From positions 62,001-126,000 of the forward strand of contig CAWKFA010000015.1 of NCBI GenBank assembly GCA_963848825.1: a stretch of DNA of 64,000 bases. Direction: 5' to 3'. A program made the translations under genes and the position numbers. The notes under the pieces are model-generated. The model ran no database searches. It had not been told where the DNA came from and saw only the letters and a list, made by a program, of their open reading frames with translations. Positions 46,511-56,761 of this stretch are shown here, piece after piece; the first letter of the stretch is position 1; every line of letters begins with the position of its first letter. Source of the stretch: CAVVSQ01 sp963848825. Lineage in GTDB: Bacteria > Planctomycetota > Planctomycetia > Gemmatales > Gemmataceae.

Positions 46511-46793
46511 ATGTCTCCCGAGGAAGTGCGCTGGGTGGCCCATCTCGCCCGCCTGGAGCTTTCGGACAGCGAGTTGCCGGCCATCACCCGCCAGCTTAGC
46601 GCCATCATCGACTACGTCAACCAACTGCAAAATCTCAACACCGACGGCATCGAGCCGTTGGCGCATTGCGCTCGACGTGCACAATATCTTTCGCGACGAC
46701 GTGCCGGTGCCCAGTCTCGCCACCGATGCCGCCCTGGCCAACGCTCCGGCTCGCAAAGGGGACTTCTACAGCGTACCGGCAGTGCTGGATTAG
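46511..46793 (+). CDS. gatC: Asp/Glu-tRNA amidotransferase subunit GatC
   Basis: Small helical subunit that stabilises GatA on GatB in the enzyme making Gln-tRNA(Gln) and Asn-tRNA(Asn). The start SPEEVRWVAHLARLELSDSE and IIDYVNQLQNLNTDGIEPL are typical, and the C-terminus reads FRDDVPVPSLATDAALANAP then GDFYSVPAVLD. The frame changes near 46669; adding one GC to TGCGCTC gives AHCALDVHNIF and leads to the stop at 46793. Without that repair the reading frame would run on falsely into gatA. Length is about 94 residues. Confidence 0.9.
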
Positions 46794-46804
46794 CGGCCCA
46801 ATCT

Positions 46805-48259
46805 ATGTTCAACCTCACCAGCCGTGAACTTCTGAATCGCCAACAACGCGGCGAGCTGAGCGCCGAGGCCATCACGACCGCGTTTCTGGAAAAAGTACGA
46901 TCGACCGATAGTCGGGTGCGGGCCTTCTTACATGTGAACACCGACGGGGCCCTGGCCGCCGCGCGGGCCATCGACGTCAAGCGTAAGAAAGGGGAACCGC
47001 TGGGCTCCCTGGCCGGCATACCGGTCGCCATCAAGGACGTGCTCTGCACAGCGGGCCAGCCGACCACGGCGGCCAGCAAAATCCTCGAGCACTTCGTGCC
47101 CCCCTACGATGCGCACGTCATCAGCCGCCTTCAACAAGCCGACGCCGTCTTGATCGGTAAGACGAACCTCGACGAGTTCGCCATGGGCTCGTCCACCGAG
47201 AACAGTGCTTTCCAGGTGACCTGCAACCCCTGGGACCTGGCAAGGATTCCCGGCGGTTCGTCGGGCGGCTCGGCTGCTGCCGTGGCGGCACGGCAAGCTC
47301 CGCTGGCCCTGGGCACGGATACGGGCGGCTCGATACGCCTACCCGCCAGCCTGTGCGGCGTCGTCGGGCTCAAGCCTACCTATGGGCGGGTGTCGCGCTT
47401 TGGTCAGATCGCATACGGCAGCTCGCTTGACCAGATCGGCCCGTTTGCTAACTCCGTCGGTGATGCCGCGCTGCTGCTCGAAACCATCGCCGGCCACGAC
47501 CCACGCGATAGCACCTGCGTCGACAGGCCGGTACCCGCCTACACCCAAACGCTCGAGCAGCCCGTGCGGCCGCTGGTCGTTGGCGTGCCGCGCGAGTTTT
47601 TTTCCAAGGGTCTCGATGCGGAAGTTGAAGCCGCTGTCCGGTCCGCCTTGAAGATTTATGAGGAACAGGGCGCCACGCTCAAGGACATCTCGCTGCCCCA
47701 CAGCGCCTATGCGGTTGCGACCTATTACCTGGTGGCCACCGCCGAGGCGAGTAGCAATCTGGCCCGCTACGACGGCGTCCATTTTGGTCATCGCGCCGCC
47801 AAGTTTGGCAACCTGGTGGACATGGTTTGCAAGACGCGGGGCGAAGGTTTTGGCAAGGAGGTTAAAAACCGCATCATGCTTGGGACGTATGCCCTCTCCA
47901 GCGGCTATATTGATGCGTTTTACCTCAAGGCCCTCAAGGTTCGCCGGCTCATTAAAAATGATTTCGACCAGGCCTTCGCGAACTGCGACGTCATCATGGG
48001 CCCGACGTCGCCGACCGCGGCCTTCAAAATCGGCGAGAGGACCGACGATCCGCTCGCGATGTACCTGTCGGATATCTACACGATCAGTTGCAACCTGGCG
48101 GGCATCCCGGGGATCGCTATCCCCTGCGGGTTCACCAAAACGAACCTGCCCATTGGCCTGCAAATCCTCGCGGCCCCGTTTGCGGAGGAAAAACTCTTTC
48201 GCGTCGCCCGCATGCACGAGAAAGTTACCGACTGGCACACGCGCCAGCCGGCGCTGTGA
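46805..48259 (+). CDS. gatA: Asp/Glu-tRNA amidotransferase subunit GatA
   Basis: Amidase subunit releasing ammonia from glutamine for tRNA-dependent amidation. The Ser-cisSer-Lys triad is visible: Lys in GIPVAIKDVLC, the Gly/Ser-rich stretch IPGGSSGGSAAAVAA, and the nucleophile region LGTDTGGSIRLPASLCG. Other family segments are GLKPTYGRVSRFG, GTYALSSGYIDAFYLKALK and CNLAGIPGIAIPCGF. The length of 484 residues is normal and the frame is intact. Start ATG 46805 lies 11 bases after the gatC stop. Confidence 0.96.
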   Translation: MFNLTSRELLNRQQRGELSAEAITTAFLEKVRSTDSRVRAFLHVNTDGALAAARAIDVKRKKGEPLGSLAGIPVAIKDVLCTAGQPTTAASKILEHFVPPYDAHVISRLQQADAVLIGKTNLDEFAMGSSTENSAFQVTCNPWDLARIPGGSSGGSAAAVAARQAPLALGTDTGGSIRLPASLCGVVGLKPTYGRVSRFGQIAYGSSLDQIGPFANSVGDAALLLETIAGHDPRDSTCVDRPVPAYTQTLEQPVRPLVVGVPREFFSKGLDAEVEAAVRSALKIYEEQGATLKDISLPHSAYAVATYYLVATAEASSNLARYDGVHFGHRAAKFGNLVDMVCKTRGEGFGKEVKNRIMLGTYALSSGYIDAFYLKALKVRRLIKNDFDQAFANCDVIMGPTSPTAAFKIGERTDDPLAMYLSDIYTISCNLAGIPGIAIPCGFTKTNLPIGLQILAAPFAEEKLFRVARMHEKVTDWHTRQPAL

Positions 48260-48358
48260 AAGCGTCCCAGCGAAGTGGTTTGAGTGGAGGGGGAAAAGTG
48301 CCTTCGACGGCGTAGCACCCTGGTTTCTAACAAAATCTACGCCGCGGCAGCCATCGCC

Positions 48359-49910
48359 ATGGATCATCGCATTGTCATCGGCCTGGAAGTCCACGTGCAA
48401 CTCTTGACGCGGACCAAGCTCTTCTGCGGCTGCAGCACCAAGTTCGGCTTACCGCCCAACTCGGCGACCTGTCCGGTGTGTATCGGCATGCCGGGCGTCT
48501 TGCCGGTCATGAATCGGACGGCCTTTCAGCTCGCGCTCAAGGCGGCGCTGGCCCTTAATTGCCGGATTGCCCCCTTTACCAAATGGGACCGCAAGAATTA
48601 TTACTATCCCGACTTGCCCAAGAACTACCAGATCAGTCAGTATGACCTGCCCTTCAGCTCGGATGGCTGGCTGGAGATCAATGTTGAAGCCGGCCGCAAA
48701 AGAATTCGCATTCTGCGTGCCCATCTCGAAGAAGATGCCGGCAAGATGTTGCATGACGAGCATGGGGCCGGCCGCGATAGCCTGGTCGACCTCAACCGCA
48801 CCGGCACCCCCCTCCTGGAGATCGTCAGCCAGCCCGATCTCACGACGCCCGAAGAGGCCAAGGCCTATCTCGAGGAGATTCGCCTGCTGCTGCGTGAGAT
48901 CGAAGTGTCCGATTGCGAAATGCAGGAAGGCAGCCTGCGCTGCGATGCCAACGTCAACATCCATGTCCCCGCCGCCGACGGTATCTTCGCCGCCACGCCG
49001 ATCATCGAAATCAAAAACCTCAACAGCATCCGCGGTACCGAGCGGGCGATTGAGTACGAGATCAAGCGGCAGGTGCGGGAGTTTCAGTCCAACCTGGGGA
49101 CCACCTGGCAGGTAGATCTGGCGCGTGCCGGCAACGTTTGGCGACTACCGGGTGGCGCCCGTGGGCGAAAAGATGGATGGCCGCTGGGTTGCCGTGTCGA
49201 AGGCCACGGCCGGCTGGGACGACCGTCTGGGCCGCACCGAGATCCAGCGCCGCAAGGAAGAAGCCTCCGACTATCGCTATTTTCCCGAACCCGACCTGGT
49301 TCCTGTCCTGGTTGACGAGGCCACGATCGCCGCGGTTCGCGCGAACCTGGGCGAATTGCCCGCCGCGCAGAAAGTGCGCCTGCAAACGCAATATGGTCTG
49401 TCGGAATATGATGCCGACGTCATCGCTCGCCAGGGCCGGCCCCTGGTCGCCTATTTCGAGGAGACGAGCAAACTCTTCGGCGATCCCAAGGAAACGAGCA
49501 ACTGGATCACCAACGATGTCCTGCAAAGCCTCAAGGAAAGCGGCCTGGCGCTCAGGGACTTTCCCATTCCGCCCACGTCCCTGGCCGAGCTGCTTCACGA
49601 GATAAAAACGACGGGCCTCAACAAGCAGCGTGCCCGCGAGGTGTTCGCCGAAATGCTCTCCTCCGGCACCAGTGCCAAGGTTGCCCTGGGTAAACTCGGC
49701 TTCAAGGTGCTCGCCGACGAGAACCAGCTTCTAGAGATCGTGCGCCGCGCCATAGCCGCCAATCCCAAGGCGGTTGCCGACTTCAAGAAGGGAAAAATCA
49801 AGGCCGCCGACGCCATCAAGGGCGCCGTCATGCGCGAAACGAAGGGCATGGCCAAGACGGAACTGGTGCAACAACTCTTGCTTGCGGAACTGGCGAAAAT
49901 CGAGGCCTGA
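48359..49910 (+). CDS. gatB: Asp/Glu-tRNA amidotransferase subunit GatB
   Basis: Subunit that binds misacylated tRNA and activates it for amidation. It has VIGLEVHVQLLTRTKLFCGC, NSATCPVCIGMPGVLPVMN (Zn-type Cys), YYYPDLPKNYQISQYDLPF, DFNRTGTPL-like VDLNRTGTPLLEIVS, and EEASDYRYFPEPDLVPV. The C-terminal YqeY-like region ends MAKTELVQQLLLAELAKIEA. The frame changes near 49124; adding one GC gives DLARVPATFGDYRV. Around this point the chain has about 20 more residues than usual before SKATAGWDDRLGRTEIQRRK. Start ATG 48359. It converges with the M48 gene, two bases apart. Confidence 0.92.
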
Positions 49911-49912
49911 AC

Positions 49913-51361
49913 TCATAGCTGCTTCAGGAAATTCAACCATTCGCCTGGGCCGATCAGGTGGTTCATGCCGGCCAGAATGCCGGCGGACGCGAACACCATC
50001 AAGAAGACCACGCCCCATTTCAAGAGAAACAGCCGCCTCTGAAAAGTCATCTCCACGGCGGCGTCGTTCTGCAGTTTCTCCAGAAAGCCGACCCGTTGGC
50101 CAATGGTGCCGTGTTGCCACGACCAGAGCCAGCCCGGCTTGTCACGCGAGATGCCATTGAGGAGGGCGACCTTTTCGAGCGCATCCATGAAGACGCGCGG
50201 CGTGGTGGTCCGGCAGCCAAAGATGTCCGCCTGGCGCTCGCAGCGCCGCGACAGGAAACCAAAGACGATGAACATATAAAGCGCAAACAGAGCCAACATC
50301 GGCAAGAGCGCATAGAACTTGAGGCTGCTGAGGGCTTCATACAAATCCGGCGCCTCCTGGTGGAACCAGGCCTGAACTTCCGTTCGCGCGATCAGCGACA
50401 TGCCTAGGTAGCACAGGCCCCCCAGAGCGATCAGGCTGGTGAACAGAAAGAGCAAATAGAAGAAAATGTGATGGTGTTTGATATGGCCGACTTCATGGCC
50501 AAAAACACCTTCGATTTCATCCTGCGTCAACGTTTCGATCAGGCGGTCTGTTATGACGACATAGCGTATCCAGGGGACGACGCCGGTCACCATGGCATTG
50601 GCGACGGTGGACTGCGTGTCCCAGACGAGAATATCGCTGAACCGAAATTGCAGCCGGCGGCCGGCGTTTTCGAGCCGCTCGCGCAAAGGCCCCGGCGGCA
50701 TGGAATGCAACCCCAGAAAGACGCGCAGCAACAAGGGGATGCATAGAAACGCCACGGCCAGCAAAACCAGGCCCAGTACCGGGACCACTTCACCATTTTC
50801 CGCCAGCTCCGGAAACAAATAGAGGCAGACCTGGTGAATCAGCAACATTGTCAGTGGCGGTACGACCAGCAGCAAATTATGCCGTGCCTGCAAACCGACA
50901 TAGGCCCAGCGACTCAGAAAAGGCATGGTGTCGGGGTAGAGCGCGACATCGTGCGCGGCCCGTTCCATGGGGTAATAGAGTGCCCACGACCCGACAAGCC
51001 CGAGCACCATGGGGGTCAGCAGCAAAAGCTCCAAACCTGGCACGATGGCACGGTTGCACTCGGGCGGCTTGATGGTCCAGCCCCAGCCGAGAAAGGATGC
51101 GGCCAGAAAAAAGCCGAGCAGCGCGAAGAAGTGCCTGGCGCGTCCGGCGTTAAAGCGTCGCAACCAATGATTGCGGTGTCCCGGGTCGCGCAGGAGCCGG
51201 CGACGACAAACCACGGTCCACCACGCCGCCCATAACCAGGCGACGCCAATTCCCGACCAGGTGAAAACAACACACCCCGTCTCACCGACCCAACTCGGCG
51301 GCGCCGGCCATTCCGGTTGCAGGCAGGTGAGGGTGAGAAGAAACAGCAGCAAAAACGGCAT
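49913..51361 (-). CDS. M48 family (Ste24/HtpX-type) integral membrane metalloprotease
   Basis: A 482-residue protein with about seven membrane helices, starting MPFLLLFLLTLTC. The zinc motif is VFGHEVGHIKHHHIFF (HExxH), with the downstream Glu/Asp of SRRCERQADIFGC as third ligand. Conserved IRYVVITDRLIETLTQDEIE precedes the motif, as in Ste24 and HtpX proteases that handle membrane-protein quality control or prenyl-type processing. The frame is intact. The substrate is unknown. The gene is convergent with gatB and follows the Aas-like gene by 88 bases on the same strand. Confidence 0.9.
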   Translation of the reverse strand: MPFLLLFLLTLTCLQPEWPAPPSWVGETGCVVFTWSGIGVAWLWAAWWTVVCRRRLLRDPGHRNHWLRRFNAGRARHFFALLGFFLAASFLGWGWTIKPPECNRAIVPGLELLLLTPMVLGLVGSWALYYPMERAAHDVALYPDTMPFLSRWAYVGLQARHNLLLVVPPLTMLLIHQVCLYLFPELAENGEVVPVLGLVLLAVAFLCIPLLLRVFLGLHSMPPGPLRERLENAGRRLQFRFSDILVWDTQSTVANAMVTGVVPWIRYVVITDRLIETLTQDEIEGVFGHEVGHIKHHHIFFYLLFLFTSLIALGGLCYLGMSLIARTEVQAWFHQEAPDLYEALSSLKFYALLPMLALFALYMFIVFGFLSRRCERQADIFGCRTTTPRVFMDALEKVALLNGISRDKPGWLWSWQHGTIGQRVGFLEKLQNDAAVEMTFQRRLFLLKWGVVFLMVFASAGILAGMNHLIGPGEWLNFLKQL

Positions 51362-51449
51362 GATGCGTCCTTGGGTTGCAAAGGCCCCATCCCCGCTTGG
51401 CGTCCTCGCGCCGGGGCTCCTTCAATTGTACATCACGCTTTTGGGTTTG

Positions 51450-53757
51450 TCAGTTTCCCGGGGAACCCGTGTCCGGGGTACCGACCGCCAGATCCAGCGC
51501 CATCTGTTTGCACTTTTTTAAATCAATCTTGCCGCTGCCCAGGATCGGCAGCTCCTTGACCTCGAAGAAATCGCGCTGGCCGGGCAGATAAATGTTGGGC
51601 AAGCCGCGTTCGCCGAGCTTTTTGACGACCTCCGCCGGCTTTATTTCCAGTGGCAAATGCAAGACGACTATGCGTTCGCCGCGCTTGGGGTCGGGTACGC
51701 TCGTGACCACCACCAGCCGCTCCAGTCCGCCGAGCACCGCCTGGATTTCTTCCTCGACTTTTTCCAGCGGCACCATTTCGCCGCCGACCTTGGCAAAACG
51801 CTCTTCACGGCCCGTAATGGTGACGAAGCCCTCCTCGTCCATCTTGGCCAGGTCGCCAGTGACGTACCAGCCGTCGATGATTTTTTTGCGCGTCAGCTCG
51901 TCGTTGCCCAGGTACCCCTTCATGACATTGGCGCCGTAAACGAGCAGCAAGCCCTCCTGTCCAGGGGCCAGGTCCTGCAAGGTGTCCTTGTGGACGATCC
52001 GCGCCGCCACGCCGGGAACAGGTTGACCAATCGTGCCCGGCCGGTTGCCCGTTTGCCGCATGTTGCCTTCCTGCCAATCGGGCACGTTGACAATGGCGGC
52101 TGGCGACAACTCGGTGCAGCCATAGCCTTCCAGAACGGTGACGCCGAATTTTTCCTTGAACTCCTGGACGAGCGACATGGGCATCTTCTCCGCTCCTCCC
52201 AAAAGGATGCGCAGCGTGGCAAAATCGCCGGCACCGCAGCGCTTGATGAACGACCGCAGAAAAGTTGGCGTCGTCAGGAAGATCGTGCAGCGATGTTCGC
52301 GGCACAGGTCGCCAATCTCGCGGGCCTGCAGCGGATTGGCGTGATAGATCGTTGACGTGCCTACCTGCAGCGGCACCCATAACGTCACGGTATAGCCAAA
52401 GCTATGAAAGAAGGGCAACACACCCAAAAGGCGATCGCTCGGCAAGGGGTCCACCGCCTGCACGATCGACTCCACGTTCGCGGCGATGTTGCCATGCGTG
52501 AGCATGACCCCCTTGGGCTCGCCCGTTGAACCGCTCGAGAAAATCACCGTGAGCAACTGATCGCTCGGCTCGCGTGGCCCGAGCGTCAGCCGTTCCTGAA
52601 GGAAGCCGGGCAAGAGCAGCACGCTCAGCATGGTGCGGACGCGTTCCCAACTCGTGATCGACTTGCGAAAGTCCTCCAGATAGATGAACTGCACGTCCGG
52701 GCCTGGATCGAGCGGCACCTTGTGCGTGAACAGGCGCGAGGTGAGCACGTGACGCATGCCGCACTGGCGTATGGCGGAGCGCACGATCTCCTGCGTGGTC
52801 GAGTAATTGAGGTTCACCGCCACTTTGCCCAGGAAGGTGACGCTGATATTGGCCAGCGCACGGCCAGGCTCGGCGGCAGCCATACCCCAACCATGGTGTC
52901 GTCGCGCAGCAACGGCGCCAACCGCCGGGTAAGGATCTTCGCTCCCACCAGGACTTCGCCATACTTCATCACCGGCTTGGCCGCATTCGCATCGACAATG
53001 CACGGGCGCAGCGGGTGGCCGACGGCGGTGCGCAGGAATTGCCGGTGCACGGGGCGCCGCTCCGGTGAGCGGCGCTTGGCCGACTCGGCCGATAACCGCT
53101 GAATCGCTTGACGAACTTCGAAGGCCGAGGCCGTGGCGGGCAAGGGGCTGCCAAAACTGACATGCACGTGATAGGGAATATGGCGAGGTAGCTTCCAAAA
53201 GAAACGTCGCCCTTGATAACTGAAGATACTGCCCCAAACGTGGTCGAGGCAAACAGGAATGATCGGTACCGGCGTTCTCTTGACGATTTGTTCGAAGCCG
53301 CGATGAAACGGGAGCAAAAAGCCGGTGCGCGAGATGCCCCCCTCGGCGAAAATGCAAACGATGTCGCCCTGTGCCAGCGCTTCGCCGGCAGTTCGCAGCG
53401 CCTGCACGATGGCCCGCGGCCCGGCAGCGCCGTTGACGGGAATGACGTCGCCCAGCGCAACAGCCAACGCAAAAACGGCACGCCCAAATAAGGTGCCCAG
53501 ATCAAAAAACGAATCTTGCGTTGTTGTGCCGCCAGGACGAGGAGGGCATCGATATGGCTCACGTGGTTGCAAACAAGCAGGGCCGGGCCCGTCGTCGGTA
53601 TATTGCTTTGGCCCGATACGTACAGTCGATAAAGCGTGTGCCGGAGTATCCAGAGAGGCAGGCGGACGAGAAAGAAATAATGGGCGACGACGACCAGACC
53701 CACCAGTGTAAGGCCGATGAGGGCAACGATCCACCAGGTGTCCCAAGCCAGCAACAT
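51450..53757 (-). CDS. Acyltransferase fused to acyl-ACP/CoA ligase (Aas-like)
   Basis: Bifunctional protein like the C-terminal two thirds of Aas, which re-acylates lysophospholipids. The N-terminal helix (LLAWDTWWIVALIGLTLVG) precedes a PlsC domain with LLVCNHVSHIDALLV (NHx4D) and IFAEGGISRTGFLLPFHRG (acceptor site). The C-terminal adenylation domain has TVIFSSGSTGEPKGVMLTHG, LEGYGCTELSPAAIVNV, GWYVTGDLAKMDEEGFVTIT and the Lys in LPILGSGKIDLKKC. The MFS domain of long Aas proteins is missing. The frame changes near 53445 and 52870; each is repaired by one G. ATG 53757 is preferred over a TTG at 53793. Confidence 0.88.
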
Positions 53758-53922
53758 TCCAGGAAGGTTAACTATCTTGGATAAGCGCGTCAAGGCAGAG
53801 GAATTGCCGATTGTTAGATTGTGGAGCGTTGCTTTTCAGAAAACACGGGCCGCGCTTTGACCGCGAAAATCCACAATCTTCATGTATTGCCCTTTGCTGA
53901 ATTTCCCGTTATAGACCCCGAC

Positions 53923-54267
53923 ATGCTTGCCAAATCACTCTTGAATCCGATTCTGGCCGACGACAGCCTCACGCGCGGCCTGGGGGACGCGGAAGCGCGT
54001 GTCCTGGTCGAATGGCTCGTGGAGCGCATGGAAAATTGCGCCGAGGAACACGGCTCGGAAGAGCGCACCCGCGAAGAAATAACCCGCTGGTGTCGCCGCG
54101 CCCGGGCCATCAGCCGTTTCGTGACACTCTGGTGTCACCAGAACGACCATGGCGCCGCCTGCCAGTTAGCCGCCACGGAACGCTTTCCCTGGCCCTTTCC
54201 CGCCACCGACACCGATCCGTGCGACCTGATGATTGACATTTTAGGCTGGGAGAAGGAGCAGTTTTGA
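53923..54267 (+). CDS. Small protein of unknown function
   Basis: I do not recognise this protein. From ATG 53923 it encodes 114 residues, with an acidic helical first half (DAEARVLVEWLVERMENCAE), a middle Arg-rich helix (EEITRWCRRARAISRFVTLW) and the ending DTDPCDLMIDILGWEKEQF. An upstream in-frame GTG at 53821 would add 34 residues. Codon use is like its neighbours, and no membrane segment is seen. It is divergent from the Aas-like gene, and 246 bases separate it from the GAF-adaptor gene downstream. Confidence 0.6.
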   Translation: MLAKSLLNPILADDSLTRGLGDAEARVLVEWLVERMENCAEEHGSEERTREEITRWCRRARAISRFVTLWCHQNDHGAACQLAATERFPWPFPATDTDPCDLMIDILGWEKEQF

Positions 54268-54513
54268 TTCTTGATTTTTGAACGCAGACGGAATTTCTCC
54301 AGAAAACGCGGTCTGCAACCCACCTTCTCCAACCTGAAATCCCGACGGCCTGCCTAACCTGCACAATCCCCCCAATCTAACCTTGCTCACCTATACAGAA
54401 TCTTTCAGCCACTTTTTTTGCAATTTGTTATTCACTTTCCTGACCTAAAGCCCCTAGAATGGTTGTGAAATTCATTTTGCTTGGCTCATCTCCTATCCGA
54501 TGAGGTTTATCTC

Positions 54514-56619
54514 GTGAATGCCGGACCCGATCCTCAGATCGATATGAGTCAGATTGAACAGGCCCGCCGCCAAATCAACCGTCTCGCCGAAGAAATAGCT
54601 CAACTCTCGGAAATGGAACTGTCACCGCCCGAATATTACGGCGAGTTCCTGCAGCGCCTGATGACCGCGATCGCGGCCCCGGCCGGTGCCGTCTGGATAA
54701 AGACGCCGCAGGGCAATTTACAGATTCAATATCAGATCAACATGCGGCAGATCGGGCTCGATCAGGCCGAAAATTCCCGCAACCAGCACGACGAGCTCTT
54801 GCGGCAGATGACGGTCAAGGCCCAACCGACGATCGTGCCGCCGCACAGCAGTACGGGTCAGGTCGAGGAGGGCAAGATTGTCCCGGGCAACCCGACCGAT
54901 TACGTAATTTTGCTGGCCCCCATTCTCTATGACAAGCAGCTGGCCGGGCTGGTGGAAATCTGGCAGGATGCCAACCGGGGTCCCGACGCCCAGCGCGGCT
55001 TTCTGCAGTTCATCGTCAAGATGTCGGCCCTCGCCGCCGGCTACACGCGCAACCATCAACTGCGCCAGATGGTTAGCCAGGAGCAGGTATGGCTCCAGCT
55101 TGAAGCCTTTACTCAAAAAATACACGCCAGTCTGAACCCCACCGAGGTCGCCTACCTGGTCGCGAACGAGGGCCGGCGCCTGGTCGAGGCCGACCGCATC
55201 AGCGTCGCGATTCGCGAGGGCAAACGGGCCAAGGTCGTGGCCATCAGCGGCGCCGACGTGGTGGAAAAACGTTCCAACCTCGTGCAGCTCATGCGTGCCC
55301 TGTTTGAAAAAGTGATCGACTGGGGTGAAAAGCTCGTTTACACCGGCGACAAGGACGAGGGTTTGCCCCCCGCCGTGCTCAAGGCGCTCGACGCCTATCT
55401 GGCGGAAAGCAATAGCAAGCTGCTCGTGGTATTGCCTCTCAAGGACGAGCGGGAAGTCGAAGGCAAAAAGAAATCCCGCTCCGCCATCTTGATGGAAAGC
55501 TTCGAAAGCAACGATGCATCCAGCCTGGCCGTCGACAAGCTCGAAGTGGTCGGCAAACATTGTGCGTCCGCCCTTTACAATGCGGCGGAGCATCGCCGCA
55601 TCCCCATGCGTTTCCTGTGGATGCCCCTCGCCAAACTCCAGGACGGCCTCGGCGGCAAGACCAAGGCCATCGCCAGCCTCATCGTGGTCGGCGTCATCGC
55701 CCTCGTCGCGGCCATGATCCTGGTCCCTTACCCACTCAAGATGGAAGCCAACGGCCAGTTATTGCCGATCAATCGCCGCCAGGTTTATGCGCCGGGCGAG
55801 GGCCAGGTCGTTTACATCCCGCCCGGGCTGAAGTCCGGCAGCTTCGTGGCCCAGGATGAAGAATTGTTACGCATGTATGACAAGGAGCTGGCCAAGGAAA
55901 TTCTCCAGCTCCAGGCGGAAATCCAGGGCGCCGAGGCCATCGTGCAGGGGGGCGCCAACCGGCCGCCGCGCGAAGACGGCGGCGACCAGGCCCAGATGAA
56001 AGATATCAACGAAGCCCGCATCACCCGCACCAATAAGTCGCAGATGCTCCAGCGCCTCAAGGAGCGCAGCAAATCGCTGAGCGACCCCGGCTTCTTCGCC
56101 GTCAAATCACCAATCTCCGGAATCGTTCTTAGCTCCGATTTTCGCGAAAACTTGCTGCAGAAGCATGTCAGGTCGAACGAACCCCTGCTCCGCATCGGCT
56201 ATACCGATTTGAGAAACCCCAAGGCGTCGGACTGGGAAGTCGAACTGAAGATTCCGCAGAAACACATCGGCCAGGTCCTGCGGGCGTTTCAAAACAAGGA
56301 CCCCAAGGAAGAGTTGGACGTGGACATTCTCCTGATCAGCATGTCCACAACCTCTTTCAAGGGCAAGCTCAAGAAATCCAAGATCGCCTCGGAGGCCAAT
56401 CCCAACCGCGACGCCAACAACGAGCCCGAACCGGTGGTGCTGGCCTGGGTACGCATTTCCGGCGCGGATATTCCGGTGGAATCCCAGCTGCCGCCCAATT
56501 TGCTGCTCACCGGCACGGAAGTCCACACCCGCATTCGTTGCGGTACGCGGGCCATGGGCTATTCGCTGTTCTATGGCGTCTGGGAATGGTTCTACGAAAA
56601 AGTCGTTTTCTTCTTCTAA
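54514..56619 (+). CDS. GAF-domain membrane fusion (HlyD-like) protein
   Basis: A 701-residue protein with an unusual order of parts. The N-terminal ~185 residues look like one GAF-type sensor (FLQRLMTAIAAPAGAVWIKT, then VILLAPILYDKQLAGLVEIW). Residues ~190-365 look like a second (FTQKIHASLNPTEVAYLVAN, RRLVEADRISVAIREGKRAK). One membrane helix (AIASLIVVGVIALVAAMILV, ~384-404) is followed by a HlyD/RND-adaptor-like part: VYAPGEGQVVYIPPG (lipoyl half), a helical stretch (ELAKEILQLQAEIQGAEAIV), FFAVKSPISGIVLSSDF (second lipoyl half) and VEVPV-type barrel strands. The GAF parts would be cytoplasmic. GTG 54514 is chosen because GATGAGG lies eight bases upstream. It is the first gene of a three-gene module. 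Confidence 0.75.
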   Translation: MNAGPDPQIDMSQIEQARRQINRLAEEIAQLSEMELSPPEYYGEFLQRLMTAIAAPAGAVWIKTPQGNLQIQYQINMRQIGLDQAENSRNQHDELLRQMTVKAQPTIVPPHSSTGQVEEGKIVPGNPTDYVILLAPILYDKQLAGLVEIWQDANRGPDAQRGFLQFIVKMSALAAGYTRNHQLRQMVSQEQVWLQLEAFTQKIHASLNPTEVAYLVANEGRRLVEADRISVAIREGKRAKVVAISGADVVEKRSNLVQLMRALFEKVIDWGEKLVYTGDKDEGLPPAVLKALDAYLAESNSKLLVVLPLKDEREVEGKKKSRSAILMESFESNDASSLAVDKLEVVGKHCASALYNAAEHRRIPMRFLWMPLAKLQDGLGGKTKAIASLIVVGVIALVAAMILVPYPLKMEANGQLLPINRRQVYAPGEGQVVYIPPGLKSGSFVAQDEELLRMYDKELAKEILQLQAEIQGAEAIVQGGANRPPREDGGDQAQMKDINEARITRTNKSQMLQRLKERSKSLSDPGFFAVKSPISGIVLSSDFRENLLQKHVRSNEPLLRIGYTDLRNPKASDWEVELKIPQKHIGQVLRAFQNKDPKEELDVDILLISMSTTSFKGKLKKSKIASEANPNRDANNEPEPVVLAWVRISGADIPVESQLPPNLLLTGTEVHTRIRCGTRAMGYSLFYGVWEWFYEKVVFFF

Positions 56620-56761
56620 ACAATAACTTGCCAGTCGTACCTGGGGTGCACCTGGGTACGAACGATAACACGTCACCCGACCTGGCGGCCCGCAAGCCGC
56701 GCTATTGTTGGGCGGCGGCCGGACTGTTTGGGTCCGGGCAACTTCGACGGGAGAATCTTTC

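Noticed and set aside
46511..48259. A single gatC-gatA fusion protein
   Set aside because: The apparent fusion exists only because the gatC frame slips near 46669. The correct gatC ends at 46793 and gatA has its own start at 46805.
54718..55593. A 291-residue minus-strand open frame
   Set aside because: Antisense to the GAF-adaptor gene; no family match and no ribosome site.
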